From Adenophora triphylla var. japonica (taxonomy: Eukaryota > Streptophyta > Magnoliopsida > Asterales > Campanulaceae), in contig JAFEMH010005418.1 in the NCBI GenBank assembly GCA_022495995.1, positions 62,001 to 126,000 of the forward strand: a stretch of 64,000 bases of DNA, in the 5' to 3' direction. The position numbers and the translations under genes were made by a program. Positions 22,036-33,784 of this stretch are shown here, in pieces (the stretch's first letter is position 1; each line of letters begins with the position of its first letter). Below the pieces are notes generated by a model that saw only the letters and a list, made by a program, of their open reading frames with translations, ran no database searches and had not been told where the DNA came from.

Positions 22036-22666
22036 TTGCTTTATTTGAGAGATAAGAGACACTTTTATTTGTACTTTTTAGAAAGAGATTATTGTATGGA
22101 ACATGAGTATCCCTTAGTTACTTGTTGCAGACACAAATAGATGTTAGAATTTTAAAATTTTTATTGCTTTTATTCGCGGCAGGTTATATGAGTCGAATGT
22201 AGGCCGTGCTTGAACTCATCAAAAAGAATATTAACTCATAATGAACCTTTGAAAAGCTTTGGAGCTGTAATCAAAACACATTTTGGTAAATTGAAAGCAC
22301 CATTTATTTGACAAGATTTGAGATTTTGCCTCATTTTAGACCGAACCACAAGTGGTTGCCTACGTTCCCCTTTTACAAAGAGAACTAAGGGGCTCAGGTC
22401 TCCGTAGTTTGACTCAATTAACTTTTGTGTTTGAGAAAAGGGAGATAGAAGAGGGACATGGTGCAACCCTGTTTTTTACCTAGACTGCCCATTTTTAGGG
22501 TTTTCAGTCTAGTTGGGTATATTCTTTTAGCACCGGGCGCGTCCCTTATTTTTGCATGGACTGCCTTTTGAGAGGTTTTCAGTCTCATCTGGGACAATTT
22601 TATTGCGCCTCTTATTTTTCTTTCTTTTTTTCTATTTTTCTTTATATATAGAGGGGGAAGACTCGA
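22036..22666 (-). mobile_element. T1 spacer between integrase stop and antisense ORF
   Basis: About 630 bp without a coding frame. It has the TAT-style segment TTGCCTACGTTCCCC (22346) and two GCCxxTTTTxxGGGTTTTCAGTCT-like blocks (near 22488 and 22560). It separates the converging ends of pol and the antisense ORF. Confidence 0.6.
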
Positions 22667-23989
22667 TCAAATATAATACCGCCGCAACTTGTCACCGTTG
22701 ACGGGGTGCAGGAACGGATTGCCATCCAAATCTGTCAGCTGCATAGCTCCTCCGAAAAAGATTTTCTTTACTAAGAAAGGCCCAACCCAGACAGGTGCCC
22801 ATTTGCCCAATGCACTGCTCTGATTTAATGGCTTCATCTTGAGGACTAGGTCACCAACCTTGATATCCCGAGGCTTCACCTTTTTGTCGAAAGCATGAGC
22901 CATTCTCTTCTGATACGCCCAATTATGCTCCATGGCCTTTAATCTGCGCTCATCTAACAGTGCCAACTCATTGTATCAGCTTTGGAGCCAGTCGATCTCA
23001 TTGACCTCATTCTCAAGCAATACCCTGAGGGATTGAATCTCTAGCTCGATGGGCATGACAGCCTCCATTCCATAAGTTAAGGCGTAGGGAGTTGCACCAG
23101 TAGCAGTCCGAATTGAAGTGCGGTAGCCCCACAAGGCTAGGTGAAGTTTCTCCGGCCAATCCCATCCTCGCTCGGCCATCTTCCTGATAATTCGTTCAAG
23201 TTTTTTATTGGCAGCCTCAACAGCACCATTTGTCTGTGGTCTATACGGCGATGATTTATGGCGTTTAACCCTGTACTCGGTGAGCAGTCGATCGGTCTCT
23301 CCTTCAAAATGGGATCCGTTATCAGAGATGATCTCATTTGGGACTCCATAGCGGCAAAAGATTTGTTCTTTTATAAAGCGGGCAACTTTCTTGGATGTAA
23401 GTACTTTGTAAGACGCAGCTTCCACCCATTTTGTGAAGTAATACAATGCGACTAAAACAAAAGAATGTCCATTGCTTCCGAATGGAGTTATCTTCCCGAT
23501 GACATAAATTCCCCATGTTTCAAAGGGCCATGGAGTTGTCATGCAATACAGATCATGAGGAGGGATATGGTTTAAGTTGGAGAAACGCTGACATTTGTCA
23601 CAAGTCCGCATGAATTGGATGCAATCCGTCTCCATTGTGATCCCGAAGTAACCAAGTCTGATGATGCTGTGTATAAGGGATCGAGCATTCATATGCGGTC
23701 CGCATGCACCGTTATGAATGTCTTCCATTACCCTCTGAGCTTTCTCCTTCCTGATGCAGAGCAGGAGTGGGCAACCTTCCCTTTTCTTCCATAATGCATC
23801 ACCGAGTATGACATACTGTGCTGATAACCTTTTCAGAGCTTGCAGACTCTTGGTCCGAATAACTTTTAGGTCACCCTCTTTATCAACGGGGAAGGATGCT
23901 TCACCATGTTTGAGATACTGAAAGATCTGGCTGTACCACGGTTCATCGACGGTTTCAAGCTCAATTTCACAACAATATGCCAGATTTTC
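22667..23989 (-). pseudogene. T1 integrase
   Basis: Reading down from 23989 in one frame there is an H-H-C-C zinc finger (IHNGACGPHMNARSLIHSI, then CDKCQRF). The core follows: WGIYVIGKITPFG, IISDNGSHFEG (second Asp), YRPQTNGAVEAANKK (Glu), ALWGYRTSIRTATGATPYAL, and a C-terminal domain (VGDLVLKMK, WVGPFLVKKI) ending at 22667. The first catalytic Asp, in WGxDVIGxI of relatives, is Tyr here (GAT to TAT), so strand transfer should fail. TGA stops lie at 23987-23989 and near 22973 (QS*YNEL). The protein would insert element cDNA into the genome. Confidence 0.92.
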
Positions 23990-25015
23990 TCATCTCCCGA
24001 CTCTGAATGGTTTGATTGACTTACCTTCTGGTATTTCCACCAAAGAAACCAGAGTAGCTAATGCATCAGCGAATCTATTCTTATCTCGCAGCAGGAACTG
24101 GAATGACACTTCCTTAAACTGACCAACGAGCTCTGCAATATAAGAATGGTACTTTTGGAGACAGGGATCCGTCGTTTTCCATCTATTGGCAGCTTGGTTG
24201 ATTATCAATTGGGAATCACCAAATACTTCTAGCTCATCGACATTCCGCTCAAGGGCAGCCTCAAGACCGGCTATGCATGCTTCATATTCGGCTGCGTTGT
24301 TGGTAACTGAGAAGTTTAGTTTGATGGCGATGGGGGTTTGCATGTCATTCGGGTCTACTAAAACCATCCCGATGCCATTACCTCTTTTATTTGCTGCACC
24401 ATCGAAGAATAGCTGCCATCGGTTGCCGCTTTCTACCACGAAGATTCCCTCATCAGGAAACTGGAGATCTGACCCTCGGACTTCTGTGCTGGGAGAGTCA
24501 GCCAACTGATCAGCCAAAGCTTGTCCTTTGATTGCTTTTCGGATCACATACTTGATATCGAACTCTGCTAGGAAGAAAGTCCATTTCGCAAGCCTGGTGG
24601 ATATACTGCCTCTGTCACTCTGAAACAAGTACTTAATTGGGTCCATTTTGGAGACTAGATGGACTGTGTGGGACAACATATAATGTTTTAACTTTCCGAC
24701 CACCCAAAGCAGAGTTGCACATGTCTTTTCCAGAGCAGAATAATTCAACTCGTTTCCCTGGAATTTACGGCTGACAAAATAGATGGCATTTTCTACCTTT
24801 GAGTCTTTCTTTTCCTGCGCTAGCATGGCTCCAATGGCCGTATCTGTGACCGTTAAGTATAAAAGCAGAGGCTTGCTCCCATGAGGCAGACAAAGGATGG
24901 GAGGATTGACAAGATAAGCTTTGTTCTTCTCGAAAGCTAACTGGCACTCTTCATTCCAAATCACCTCTTGATTCTTTTTCAGCAGCTTAAATATTGGCTC
25001 GCACATAGAAGTCAG
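23990..25015 (-). pseudogene. T1 RNase H and additional archaeal-type RNase H
   Basis: The first part is the degenerate RNase H usual after gypsy RT (LLLYLTVTDTAIGAMLAQ, then LKHYMLSHTVHLV). The second is a full archaeal-type RNase H: WQLFFDGAANKRGNGIG (Asp), TNNAAEYEACIAGLEAAL (Glu), VFGDSQLIINQ (Asp) and RFADALATLVS (Asp). All four catalytic positions are present. This second domain is the hallmark of the TAT lineage and would remove the RNA strand during cDNA synthesis. The frame is shared with RT but separated by one stop near 25013 (N*LTS, probably CAG to TAG). Confidence 0.93.
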
Positions 25016-27334
25016 CTAATTGACAAATCGATTGATATACTGTAGACGGCCCATAAAACCCTTTACCTCAGACACAGTCCTCGGTGGCTTCATCTCGACG
25101 ATTGCCTTGATTTTTCTCGGATCTACCTCGATACCACGTTCTGTGACCATGTATCCCAGGACCTTGCCACGGATAACCCCGAAAGTGCACTTTGCCGGAT
25201 TCAATCTCATGGAATGTTCTCGCAGTCTGTTGAAGAATTTCCTTAGATCAATGAAGTGCTGGCTATCTGACCCCTTTGAATGAATGATCATATCATCAAC
25301 ATACACCTCAATCTCCTTGTGGATCATATCATGGAACAGAGTGGTGATGGCCCTTTGATAGATAGCCATAACATTTTTCAACCCAAATGGCATCACTGTA
25401 TAGCAGTAAGTACCCCAAGGAGTAGTAAACACTGTATTTCCTTGATCTTCTTCAACCATTTTGATCTGATTATATCCCGCAAAGCAATCGACAAAAGATT
25501 TGACTTCATAGTTCGCTGTCGCATCTACGAGCATGTCTATGCTTGGCAGAGGGAAGTCATCCTTGGGACTAGCCTTGTTGAGATATCGGAAGTCTACACA
25601 AACCCGCACCTTTCCATTTGCCTTCGTGACTGTCACAATATTTGCAAGCCAGTTCGGATATTCAATCACCTTAATGAAGCCCACCCGCAGGAGTTTCTCA
25701 ATCTCCTCCTTAACCTGTAAAGACCACTCGAGCTTGATCCGTCGCAGATTTTGCTTGATTGGCTTGGCATCCGCATCTAGGGGTATCCGATGCTCCACAA
25801 TAGACGTGTCCAACCCAGGCATATCTTTGTAGGACCAGGCAAAAACATCCACAAACTCCTTGAGCAGCTCAATCAGGGCATCACTCTCGGCTCCGGAGAA
25901 GAAGCTACCAATTTGTGTCTCTTTGGGTTCCTCGGCTGTTCCCAGATTCACCGTCGTCAATATCTTATCGACAGCTTGGGCCCGACTTTCCTTTCGGTCA
26001 CAAACATGCTTTGAATTATTATCTAAAAATTGTTCATCTATCGTGTCTGCATTATTTTCGATTGAATCTTGCTTAATTATTTTTAAGTCTTTATGCTCAT
26101 TTTTAGTTAAGCGTTCAATCGTTAAATTTGCAATCAAGGGATACTCGAAAAGGTCTATTATTTCATTAAGAGCAAATGGGAAGACGACATCTACAACACG
26201 ACGATGGTCTTCAGTCGTGAGGACATCAGACCTGTCAGAGGACTCAAATTCGATTACAAGAGACTCGGGAGAATGACTCAAGACATGGGGAACAAATTTG
26301 GACCCCGAGGGACCGAGACGAGGTTTGAGCCCAAGCTTCTCGATCATAGTCTCTCTACTGGCAACTGGTCCTTGGAAGGAAGTCCAATTCTTCAATGGCG
26401 TCTCTGCAACTGTCACCAAAGTGCTCGGGTCCACAACCGGCTCATTCTCAAATTCAAGCATAGCTACCACATCATCATCTGAGGAGAAATCGATCAAATC
26501 CAGGGGATCCTTAGCAGCAACAACTTTCTTCACAGGCATCTCTACTGTGTGCATAACACATCCAGACTCTGATAGCCCCAGATCTTCAAACAAGTTTGCT
26601 AGATCACCGTCCATATCCACGGGATCGGCACCACGAATCTTGTGAACCACATGCTCATCTAAAGAAAGCTTCTCAAACTGATCAACATAGTCAGGCCCCC
26701 AAAAGTGATAACTGTTCTCGTACGTGGCGGTCACATCTGGCCTCCTGGGCAGACTGATGAACATCTCTTTCATTGGGTCCTGGCTGGTAGAAAACTTTCG
26801 TATCATTTCCATCCTCTCTTTCATCTGACTTAATCTCGGCTCTGGACAAACGAACATCTCACCATTCTCCCTGATAAAATGCTTATTGAGAGACCAACTG
26901 TAATGCCGCACATCAGGCTTCTTATACCTCTTCCTGGCAGCGAGAGTCATCCTCTCTTTGAGTGCCTCTGCTTTGTCATATGCTTCATCTTCTTCGGTCA
27001 CAACATACCCTAAACCTCGCTTGTTTCTCTTAGGCTCAAGCATTTCAATCTTATATTGTCCTTGCTGACGCTTCCCTAACCCCAGGCTAGGAATGTAGTT
27101 CATGCTTCTCATCATCTTTAATACAGGAGGAATCTTATATGAGGAAGTTGTCAGATTAATAGCACAGACCTTGCCCTTTCGGCTTTTCAATTGTGAACCC
27201 ACTAAGCATTAGACTCTCTTGATCGAGCTTGATCTCCATTACAGGCATAGTATTAGTGCTAGTCTCTCCAATGGTGACACTATGTCCATAAATGGTTGTC
27301 AAAATAGCATCCTGGACAAACTTCAAACACTGGT
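25016..27334 (-). pseudogene. T1 protease C-terminus, G-patch-like linker and reverse transcriptase
   Basis: The first codons after the T2 insertion read LHQCLKFVQDAILTTIYG, the tail of the TAT protease. A frameshift near 27202 leads to a long frame with MNYIPSLGLGKRQQG, a G-patch-like motif known from Ogre-type elements, and an acidic linker. RT then follows: FAWSYKDMPGLD entry, VCVDFRYLNKA, MPFGLKNV, and catalytic YVDDMIIHSKG. The frame runs without a stop from 27202 to 25016. The apparent first codon at 27202 is GTG inside this reading, so it is not a true start. Confidence 0.93.
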
Positions 27335-27339
27335 GTAGT

Positions 27340-27453
27340 TGTAAGTACCCAAATCTTGCTCATGCCTTCCGGTTAATTTTCCCGGCAATTCCGGTAATTT
27401 TTCCGGCAATTCCCCGGATTTTCCTAGAGTTCCGGAACAATTCCGGAACTGTT
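27340..27453 (+). mobile_element. T2 5' LTR, first 114 bp only
   Basis: It matches 38008-38121 of the 3' LTR (TGTAAGTA..., repeated TTCCGG and CCGGCAATTCC). The match breaks after GGAACTGTT, where the 3' LTR goes on CCAAACC but this copy goes on GAGGAGCCC. The TATA box, primer site and leader are therefore missing. Confidence 0.9.
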
Positions 27454-27492
27454 GAGGAGCCCTTTTAGTCGGATATAACCTAGGTCACTTAC

Positions 27493-27660
27493 CACATCTT
27501 TCTTCCCGACATCCGAGGTATGCTCATCGAGCTGCAGATAGAAATCTCCCCTTTGAGCTTGCGGAAGAAAGGGCCTTTGATTCCTCTGCACCCCTTTCCG
27601 TCGATTGGCTAACTCGACATGTTGAGGAGCCCTTTTAGTCGGATATAACCTAGGAGGCAT
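27493..27660 (-). pseudogene. Duplicate of exon 1 of the T2 antisense PMD gene
   Basis: It has the same 56 codons as 36211-36044 (start MPPRLYPTKRAPQHVELANR, end GKKDV) with one residue changed (DFYLQL for DFYPQL), and the same GTAAGT donor. Only about ten intron bases follow before the patch junction, so no exon 2 is available and the copy is not a complete gene. Confidence 0.75.
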
Positions 27661-28065
27661 TCTCCAATTGAATCGGGCTCAAGATGTTTAATCTCTCTCG
27701 ATTCCTCTCAAGTTCTCCCTCTGATGTTTGCTCTCTTTCTCTTCTCGCTGTCGCCTCCCTCTCAATTTCAAGCCTAATTGAATTTCAAATGGCGACTGTG
27801 CGAATTTTAAATGAATCTGTCAAACTGGCCTATTATGTCGTGCGACATACTAAGCCCCTGTGGCTTGTTTTTACAATTTTGCCCTTGAAGGCTCCATTTT
27901 ACAATTTTGTCCCCCGTAGGCCTCTTTTACCCTTTATGCCCCTGGCATTTCTAATCATTTTCAACCAAATTTTCCCTCCAGTGCCCCCGAGGCCTATTTT
28001 ACAAATTTACCTCTGTGACTCATTTTATTTGCCCTTGGCATTTTCAATTCTATTTTCAAATAATC

Positions 28066-28415
28066 GGGTACGTCCCGTTGCTTTATAAAAAATTATCGGG
28101 TCCTTCCCACTTTTTTATGAAAAAATTATCGGGTACGTCCCGTTTCTTTACAAAAATTATCAGGGTACGTCCCGTTTCTTTAATAAAATTATCAGGGTAC
28201 GTCCCACTTTATTTACAAAATTATCGGGTCCTTCCCACTTTTTTATGAAAAAATTATCGGGTACGTCCCGTTTCTTTACAAAAATGATCGGGTACGTCCC
28301 GTTGCTTTACAAAAATGATCAGGGTACATCCCACTTTATTTACGAAAAATTATCGGGTACGTCCCACTTTCTTTACAAAAATCATCGAGTCCTTCCTACT
28401 TCTTTACAAAATCCA
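28066..28415 (+). repeat. Tandem array A, 5' copy (about 31-33 bp units)
   Basis: Around ten direct units built on ATCGGGTACGTCCCGTTTCT followed by TTTACAAAAA. The original stands at 36609-36960. It belongs to the hypervariable 3' UTR type of TAT elements. Confidence 0.9.
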
Positions 28416-28429
28416 TTCTTTCTCGCGAT

Positions 28430-29064
28430 CTCCGTTATTCCAAGTTGAAGGAATAACATTTCGATATCTCTTTCGATCTCCGTTATTCCAAGATGAAGGA
28501 ATAACATTTCGGCCTCTATCGCGATCTCCGTTATTCCATGATGAAGGAATAACATTTCGCTCTTTTTCAATCTCCGTTATTCCAAGATGAAGGAATAACA
28601 TTTCGACCTCCATCGCGATCTCCGTTATTCCAGATTGAAGGAATAACATTTCGCTCTCTTTCGATCTCCGTTATTCCAAGTTGAAGGAATAACATTTCGA
28701 TATCTCTTTCGATCTCCGTTATTCCAAGGTGAAGGAATAACATTTCGACCTCTCTCGCGATCTCCGTTATTCCAGATTGAAGGAATAACATTTCGCTCTC
28801 TTTTGATCTCCGTTATTCCAAGTTGAAGGAATAACATTTCGATATCTCTTTCGATCTCCGTTATTCCAAGTTGAAGGAATAACATTTCGATATCTCTTTC
28901 GATCTCCGTTATTCCAAGATGAAGGAATAACATTTCGACCTCTCTCGCGATCTCGGTTATTCCAAGATAAAGGAATAACATTTCGCTCTCTCTTTCGATC
29001 TCCGTTATTCCAAGTTGAAGGAATAACATTTCGATATCTCTTTCGATCTCCGTTATTCCAAGAG
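28430..29064 (+). repeat. Tandem hairpin array B, 5' copy (13 units plus a truncated one)
   Basis: Units of about 44-50 bp each contain GTTATTCC, a short loop (AAGATGA and variants) and GGAATAAC: a perfect 8-bp stem in nearly every unit. The order of loop variants 1-13 is the same as in the 16-unit array at 36980-37725, so this is a copy and not an independent expansion. Long open frames in it are artefacts of the repeat. Confidence 0.93.
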
Positions 29065-30465
29065 TTAGTCCTGGCTTTGGAAAATGCCCATAAGGTTCAT
29101 GAGGAGCAGCAAGCCATGCTTATCGACGCACTTCGTCGTCATGGAGTTCAAGTAACAGTTGAGACAAACGGTTCTCTGGTAGTGGTCGAAGATGAGACTT
29201 CAGAAACAGTGATTTCAGTCCCTTCATCCTATAACCAAAACCTTCCATCCTATAGCCAATACCTTCCCCCATCCACGTGCAATCCCTTGCCAAGGACCAC
29301 TCCTCCTCAGTCCTTTCCAATATCCCAGCTCATCAGGGCTCCATCGCCCTCAGCTCCTCAGAACGGATTGGGCTTCACCCTGCCTGTTCCCCAGTTTCAG
29401 CAATACCTGCCAGTCTATACTCCAGCTTCACATAATCAGTTTGAGTTATGTGGCTATGTTCTGAAGCCCCTATACCCACCTGAATGCAATCATGAGTTGC
29501 CAAAGGATGATTCAAGTTTTCAGCTGTCACCTACCGGACTTAATGAATTCAGCCGTCAGTTTCACCAGTCTGCTACTATGGTTCCCTCTGCCGATACAAG
29601 TCCGGTTGCGATTTCCAGTAACTCGAGAGTCCCCGTTGACCCCCATGTGGCAATATTGATGGAACAAGTGAAACAAATGCAAGAGAAGTTTGACCTCATG
29701 ATGAGTATCAATACTCCCTTGACCCAAGACGTCGAACCAGGCAAGGAAATGACTCCACCAAGCATAACCCAATGCCACCAGCACCAAACGGCAACCGTAC
29801 CCATATCAGCACCAGTTCCTCACAAAGGAAAGAGTGTCGTAGCCTCCTTCAGCCAAATCCAACAATGGAACCAATTGGACAATGGAAATCCGAGTCTTGA
29901 GAACAACAATGTCTCCCGAAAACTCTGCTCCCTTCATTATGACAACATGGAGATGCCTTTAAGCAAGATGCTGGAAGAGCTGATGAAAGAAAAGCTGATA
30001 AAGCCACTGGAGAATTGGAAGCCCAAGAACCCCAACGTTCAGTTGGATGAGTCTAAGCATTGTCTTTTCCATCAATACCCCGGGCACGACACTGATGATT
30101 GCAGCTATTTGAGGCATGAGATCCAGAAGTTGATAGAAGATGGGAAGCTCGAGAACCTCCGTGGGCCAAAAACAGAAAGTTATGGTAAGAGGTCAATTCA
30201 GGGGGTGCAAGGTCAGAAACGTCAGCATGATTTTGGGATGCCCATGAGCAAAATTTTTGGCGATTTGGTGAAACGAGGCCTTCTCACACCTCTCGAGAAT
30301 TATAAGCCAAGAAACCCAGGAAGAGTTGACAGAACCAAGTTCTGTGAGTACCACAAGCATTATGGTCACGTGACAGACAAGTGTTTGGATCTGAAGAAAG
30401 AAATTCAATGGCTGATCTACGAAGGAAAGCTCAAGCTCCCTGGCAGTCCAACCAGCGAAGAGTAG
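29065..30465 (+). pseudogene. T2 gag, 5'-truncated, with two CX2HX4HX4C motifs
   Basis: The frame is open from the junction at about 29065 (ELVLALENAHKVHEEQQ) with no ATG near the start; TTG at 29077 is not convincing. So the gag start was lost with the leader. After a Pro/Ser/Gln-rich part and a predicted helix (ILMEQVKQMQEKFDLMM), two homologous modules follow: SKMLEELMKEKLIKPLENW with CLFHQYPGHDTDDC, and SKIFGDLVKRGLLTPLENY with CEYHKHYGHVTDKC. Both have CX2HX4HX4C, a zinc-knuckle variant also seen once in T1 gag. The C-terminus ends SPTSEE, and no protease follows. It would have bound element RNA. Confidence 0.8.
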
Positions 30466-33400
30466 CTAGACTAGGGTTTACTTATCCTTAAGTAAGATTA
30501 AGAAAAAAAAATATATAGTCTCTCAGTCAACCTTCGTAGGTTCTAGTACTTTTCTCTTTCAATCAAGTCCTGCACGGACATTGTAATTAATCTTTAATTT
30601 TCTATAAAAGAGTCTTCTTCTTTTCTTGCTAGACTTAAGACATTATTTGCACACCTACATTACATTTAATGAAATGGTTTTATTTTAGATGATCACTTGC
30701 ATTGCTCAACAAATAATCTCTCGAAATAATTCACGTTCCGGTTAATCAGTGTGAGAAAGTCAACTAATGCCTTCCCCATACACTTTCCTTACCTCACAAA
30801 AAGCCTTCATCAAGCCATACACCTCCCAATCATGTCCCCACCTTCATCTTGACCAAGTCAACGACGGCGGCATTGTCAAGGGACAGCAAGAGGCCACTCA
30901 GCTTTGGAAAATTGACCCCATGTCGATAACAACATAGGAGCTTGATTTAGACCTCAAGGGTATCAAGAATGTTCAAGCAGGGGCTCGCCTTGGACCTCAG
31001 ATGCTTCAGAAAAAAAAAAAAGAGAAAATCTTAGTGCAAAAAGAGTAATACCCAGCTAGGCTGAAAAATCCCCAAAAAAAGGGTAGTCTAGGCAAAAAAC
31101 AGGGTTGCACATAAAAAAAATGAGGCCAAGGACCCAGCACCGCCCATCAAAAGCTTGACGGACAGGCAAAATCAAAGCTCAGAGAATGAAAGTTGTCGAT
31201 AACAATGGGGCGGTCGAAGCAAAGCCAGAAGCATTTCATAAGCCTGTAGGCACGTGCAAATCCTTTCTCCCCCAATGAAAGAGGAAGCAATCAGAAACAA
31301 CCGTCCAAAGTGACTTGGTCAAGGAATCATCCCGAGGCCCATGCCTCATCATCCAATCTTCTCATCCGAGCCTTTCTCACTAAAGGAACCACAAATCCCA
31401 TTTCCCAAATCAATTCGGCCAAAGCCGAACTATGGCGACCTGAGCTCCTCACAATGAGGGGAACGTAGGCAACCAGAAATGGTCCGGTCATAAACACATT
31501 CAAATTCCCGAGAAATCGGTCTCATCAAATGACCTCTCCCATAAACACATTCAAATTCCCGAAAACCCGATCTCATCAAATGACCTCTCCCATAGACACA
31601 GTCAGATTCCAGAAAACCCGGTCTCATCAATGACCTCCCTATACACAAACTTTTCTTTCACACCAGCCAACCTTGATCCGCGACATTGGTTGACTGTCTC
31701 CTCATGATTAATCAAAATGTTTGTTCATATCAAGATTAGTGGTTGAATAACCCGAACATCAATAAAGGGTTTTAAGCAATCTTGTGATCATTATAAATAA
31801 AACAAGTTTTCAGATGTCTTGACAAGTCTTCTCTTTCTACATCTTAGGAAAAATAGTGCTAAACACTGATTTTCTGTCAGCAGGGGCTTCCATACACTTT
31901 TACAAACCCTTCTACGCCTATACTCTCCCAAAAGAGTCAAACCCAAAGCGAGTTTTTGTGCCTACATCGAATAAGGCCATCGAAATAACACAAAATCGGG
32001 ATCTATTCCCACCTTTCAAAAAATATGCCCCTGCATGTATAAATTTCCGAGAATCTTTTCTTTCACATCTTCTTAAGGTTGACTGATTGACTAAAGAAAA
32101 TAAAAAAAGAGAGAGAGAGGGATAGGTTTTCCCTCTTCTGCCACAATTCGCATTAGGGCTGCCTCGAAACTTTGTCAAAGCATTCCTTTAAACTGGGGCT
32201 TCTTTAGCCATTTTTGGGGTTCACATCGGGTTCTTCACTAGGTCCCTAGATGTATTCAGTCTTGGTCAGATCAACCTCAGGATCACTTCCGCAGTACCAA
32301 TCATATTGGGATTTTTGCTAGGTCATCAGATTGGGGCTTCACTAAGTCACTTCTTCAAAACCTAAGACTTCGCCTGCTCAGTTCATCCAACCGGGGCTTT
32401 GCCAGTAAAAGGATCTTTCATGGGGCTTTGCAGAAAGTTCTTCCTCAGACCGGGGCTCCGATAAGTCACATCCATCCCTCGAAGAAAGGTTTGGTCACTT
32501 CGACATCTGCTTTAGTCTTTGGTTGTAAAAGCCTGTCAGCATCAGCTTCAAATGCCAGAGTGTGAGAAAGGAACATTCATCGAGACCCAAGGTTTAAACC
32601 CAGTCTCAGCCCAAGAAGGAATTCTAGTCCACGTTGACAACATCTCAAAGCAACAATGCCAGCTCGCCCGCACCCAAGTGATATGACCCCACCTGCTTGA
32701 AACCTGTCTTAAACAATTTCCAAACACATTCCATATGTACATCCAGACCCAGTCCCTACCATGTTTCCAAGAAAAAAATCACCCCTAGGCTCAAGTAACG
32801 TGCCAATTGCTAATGATAACATTTTCTCAAAAGCGCCTCTGTTATTTCCGTTATAACAAGATAACGCCAGGCGACAGTTTCCTAATTGTCAAAATAATCC
32901 AACTTTAGCTACCTCTTTCACAGATTGAGAAGTATGCTCAAGTTTGTCCAGCTATAGCTACCTCTATCTACTTGATAGTGACGTAAGCTTTAACTTCCTC
33001 AGGTGACAACCTCCATTAATTGTCAAAACCTCAAGGATCCTAGACATCGCTCCTAACTGTCTAGATGAAGCTTGAACTACGATCAAGGCTTGATTCCTCC
33101 GGGATACGTAGGTAGCCTTTCATAAAAGGTTCAGCCATCCGACCACTATGGTCACCTTTTCTTTCCCCGTTCCTCGATGGTGCGTAAGCTTTTGGCATAT
33201 TCCTAGTAGGATTGGTTGTTTGACCTCCTAGGTCACCCCGTTTCCATCCTTATAAGAAGGGACCAAATATCTCTTTGCCATTGTCCTAAGGAGGCCAGGT
33301 AAGTGACCTCTTTTGGTCACCCAATTCCAACCTGTGTCTGCAATTCCATTCCAGTTCCAAAGGCAATGAAAAGCACAGTTCAGGCTTACTAAGTCGCACG

Positions 33401-33784
33401 ACATAACAAGCCAAGTCGCGCGACATAACAAGCCAACATCAGACATCAGACATCAGCAGTATACTGCTTTCCCCAGGGCAATCCCCGACATGTCAAAAGC
33501 TGCAAATACCATCCATCCACTTCTCAAATGCATAAGGGAGGGTTCATTTACCCCATGTACACCCATTGCATTCATATTCAAGCCAAAAATCCATTCAAGT
33601 CATTCAATTCAAGCCAAATACCATATCATTGTCATTTCATAAGTGCGTGCAACAAAATGCATAACAATGTACATACAAAATAAAATACCAAGTCCAAAAG
33701 ATGTGCATAGCAAAAATAACATGATGTTTTCCCTAAAAAGGTACAATAACTAAAAAAGTCATAATAATCTAAGGGGAAAGGGGG
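30466..33784 (+). mobile_element. T2 non-coding middle region in place of pol
   Basis: 3.3 kb without any retroviral domain in either strand. It contains a three-unit 51-bp tandem repeat (31487-31645, around CATAAACACATTCAAATTCC), the TAT-type block GGGATACGTAGGTAGCC (33098), two GTCGCACGAC / GTCGCGCGAC decamers (33393, 33417), and many short GGGGCTT blocks (32180-32460). An A run sits at 31011-31023. It may be decayed or replaced pol sequence. Confidence 0.65.

Larger units (their letters stand above)
27454..29064 (+). repeat. Copy of the T2 3' region placed at the 5' end
   Basis: 27476-29064 repeats 36030-37600 almost base for base, including exon 1 of the antisense gene and both tandem arrays. 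The left edge is patched: 27451-27484 equals 27620-27653 (GTTGAGGAGCCCTTTTAGTC onward). Joins occur at shared short sequences: TGTT, AACCTAGG and TTATTCCAAGA. Confidence 0.92.

Noticed and set aside
28382..29029. Several long minus-strand frames with the repeating peptide MLFLQLGITEIER (also 36952-37721)
   Set aside because: They are translations of the tandem hairpin array, whose unit lengths happen to keep frames open. No domain, no start context, and the array is untranslated region by position.
28430..29064. Regular repeats with variable parts, at first sight like a CRISPR array
   Set aside because: The genome is a plant, the variable parts are 7-9 bases and not spacers, no cas genes exist, and the array is duplicated inside an LTR element.
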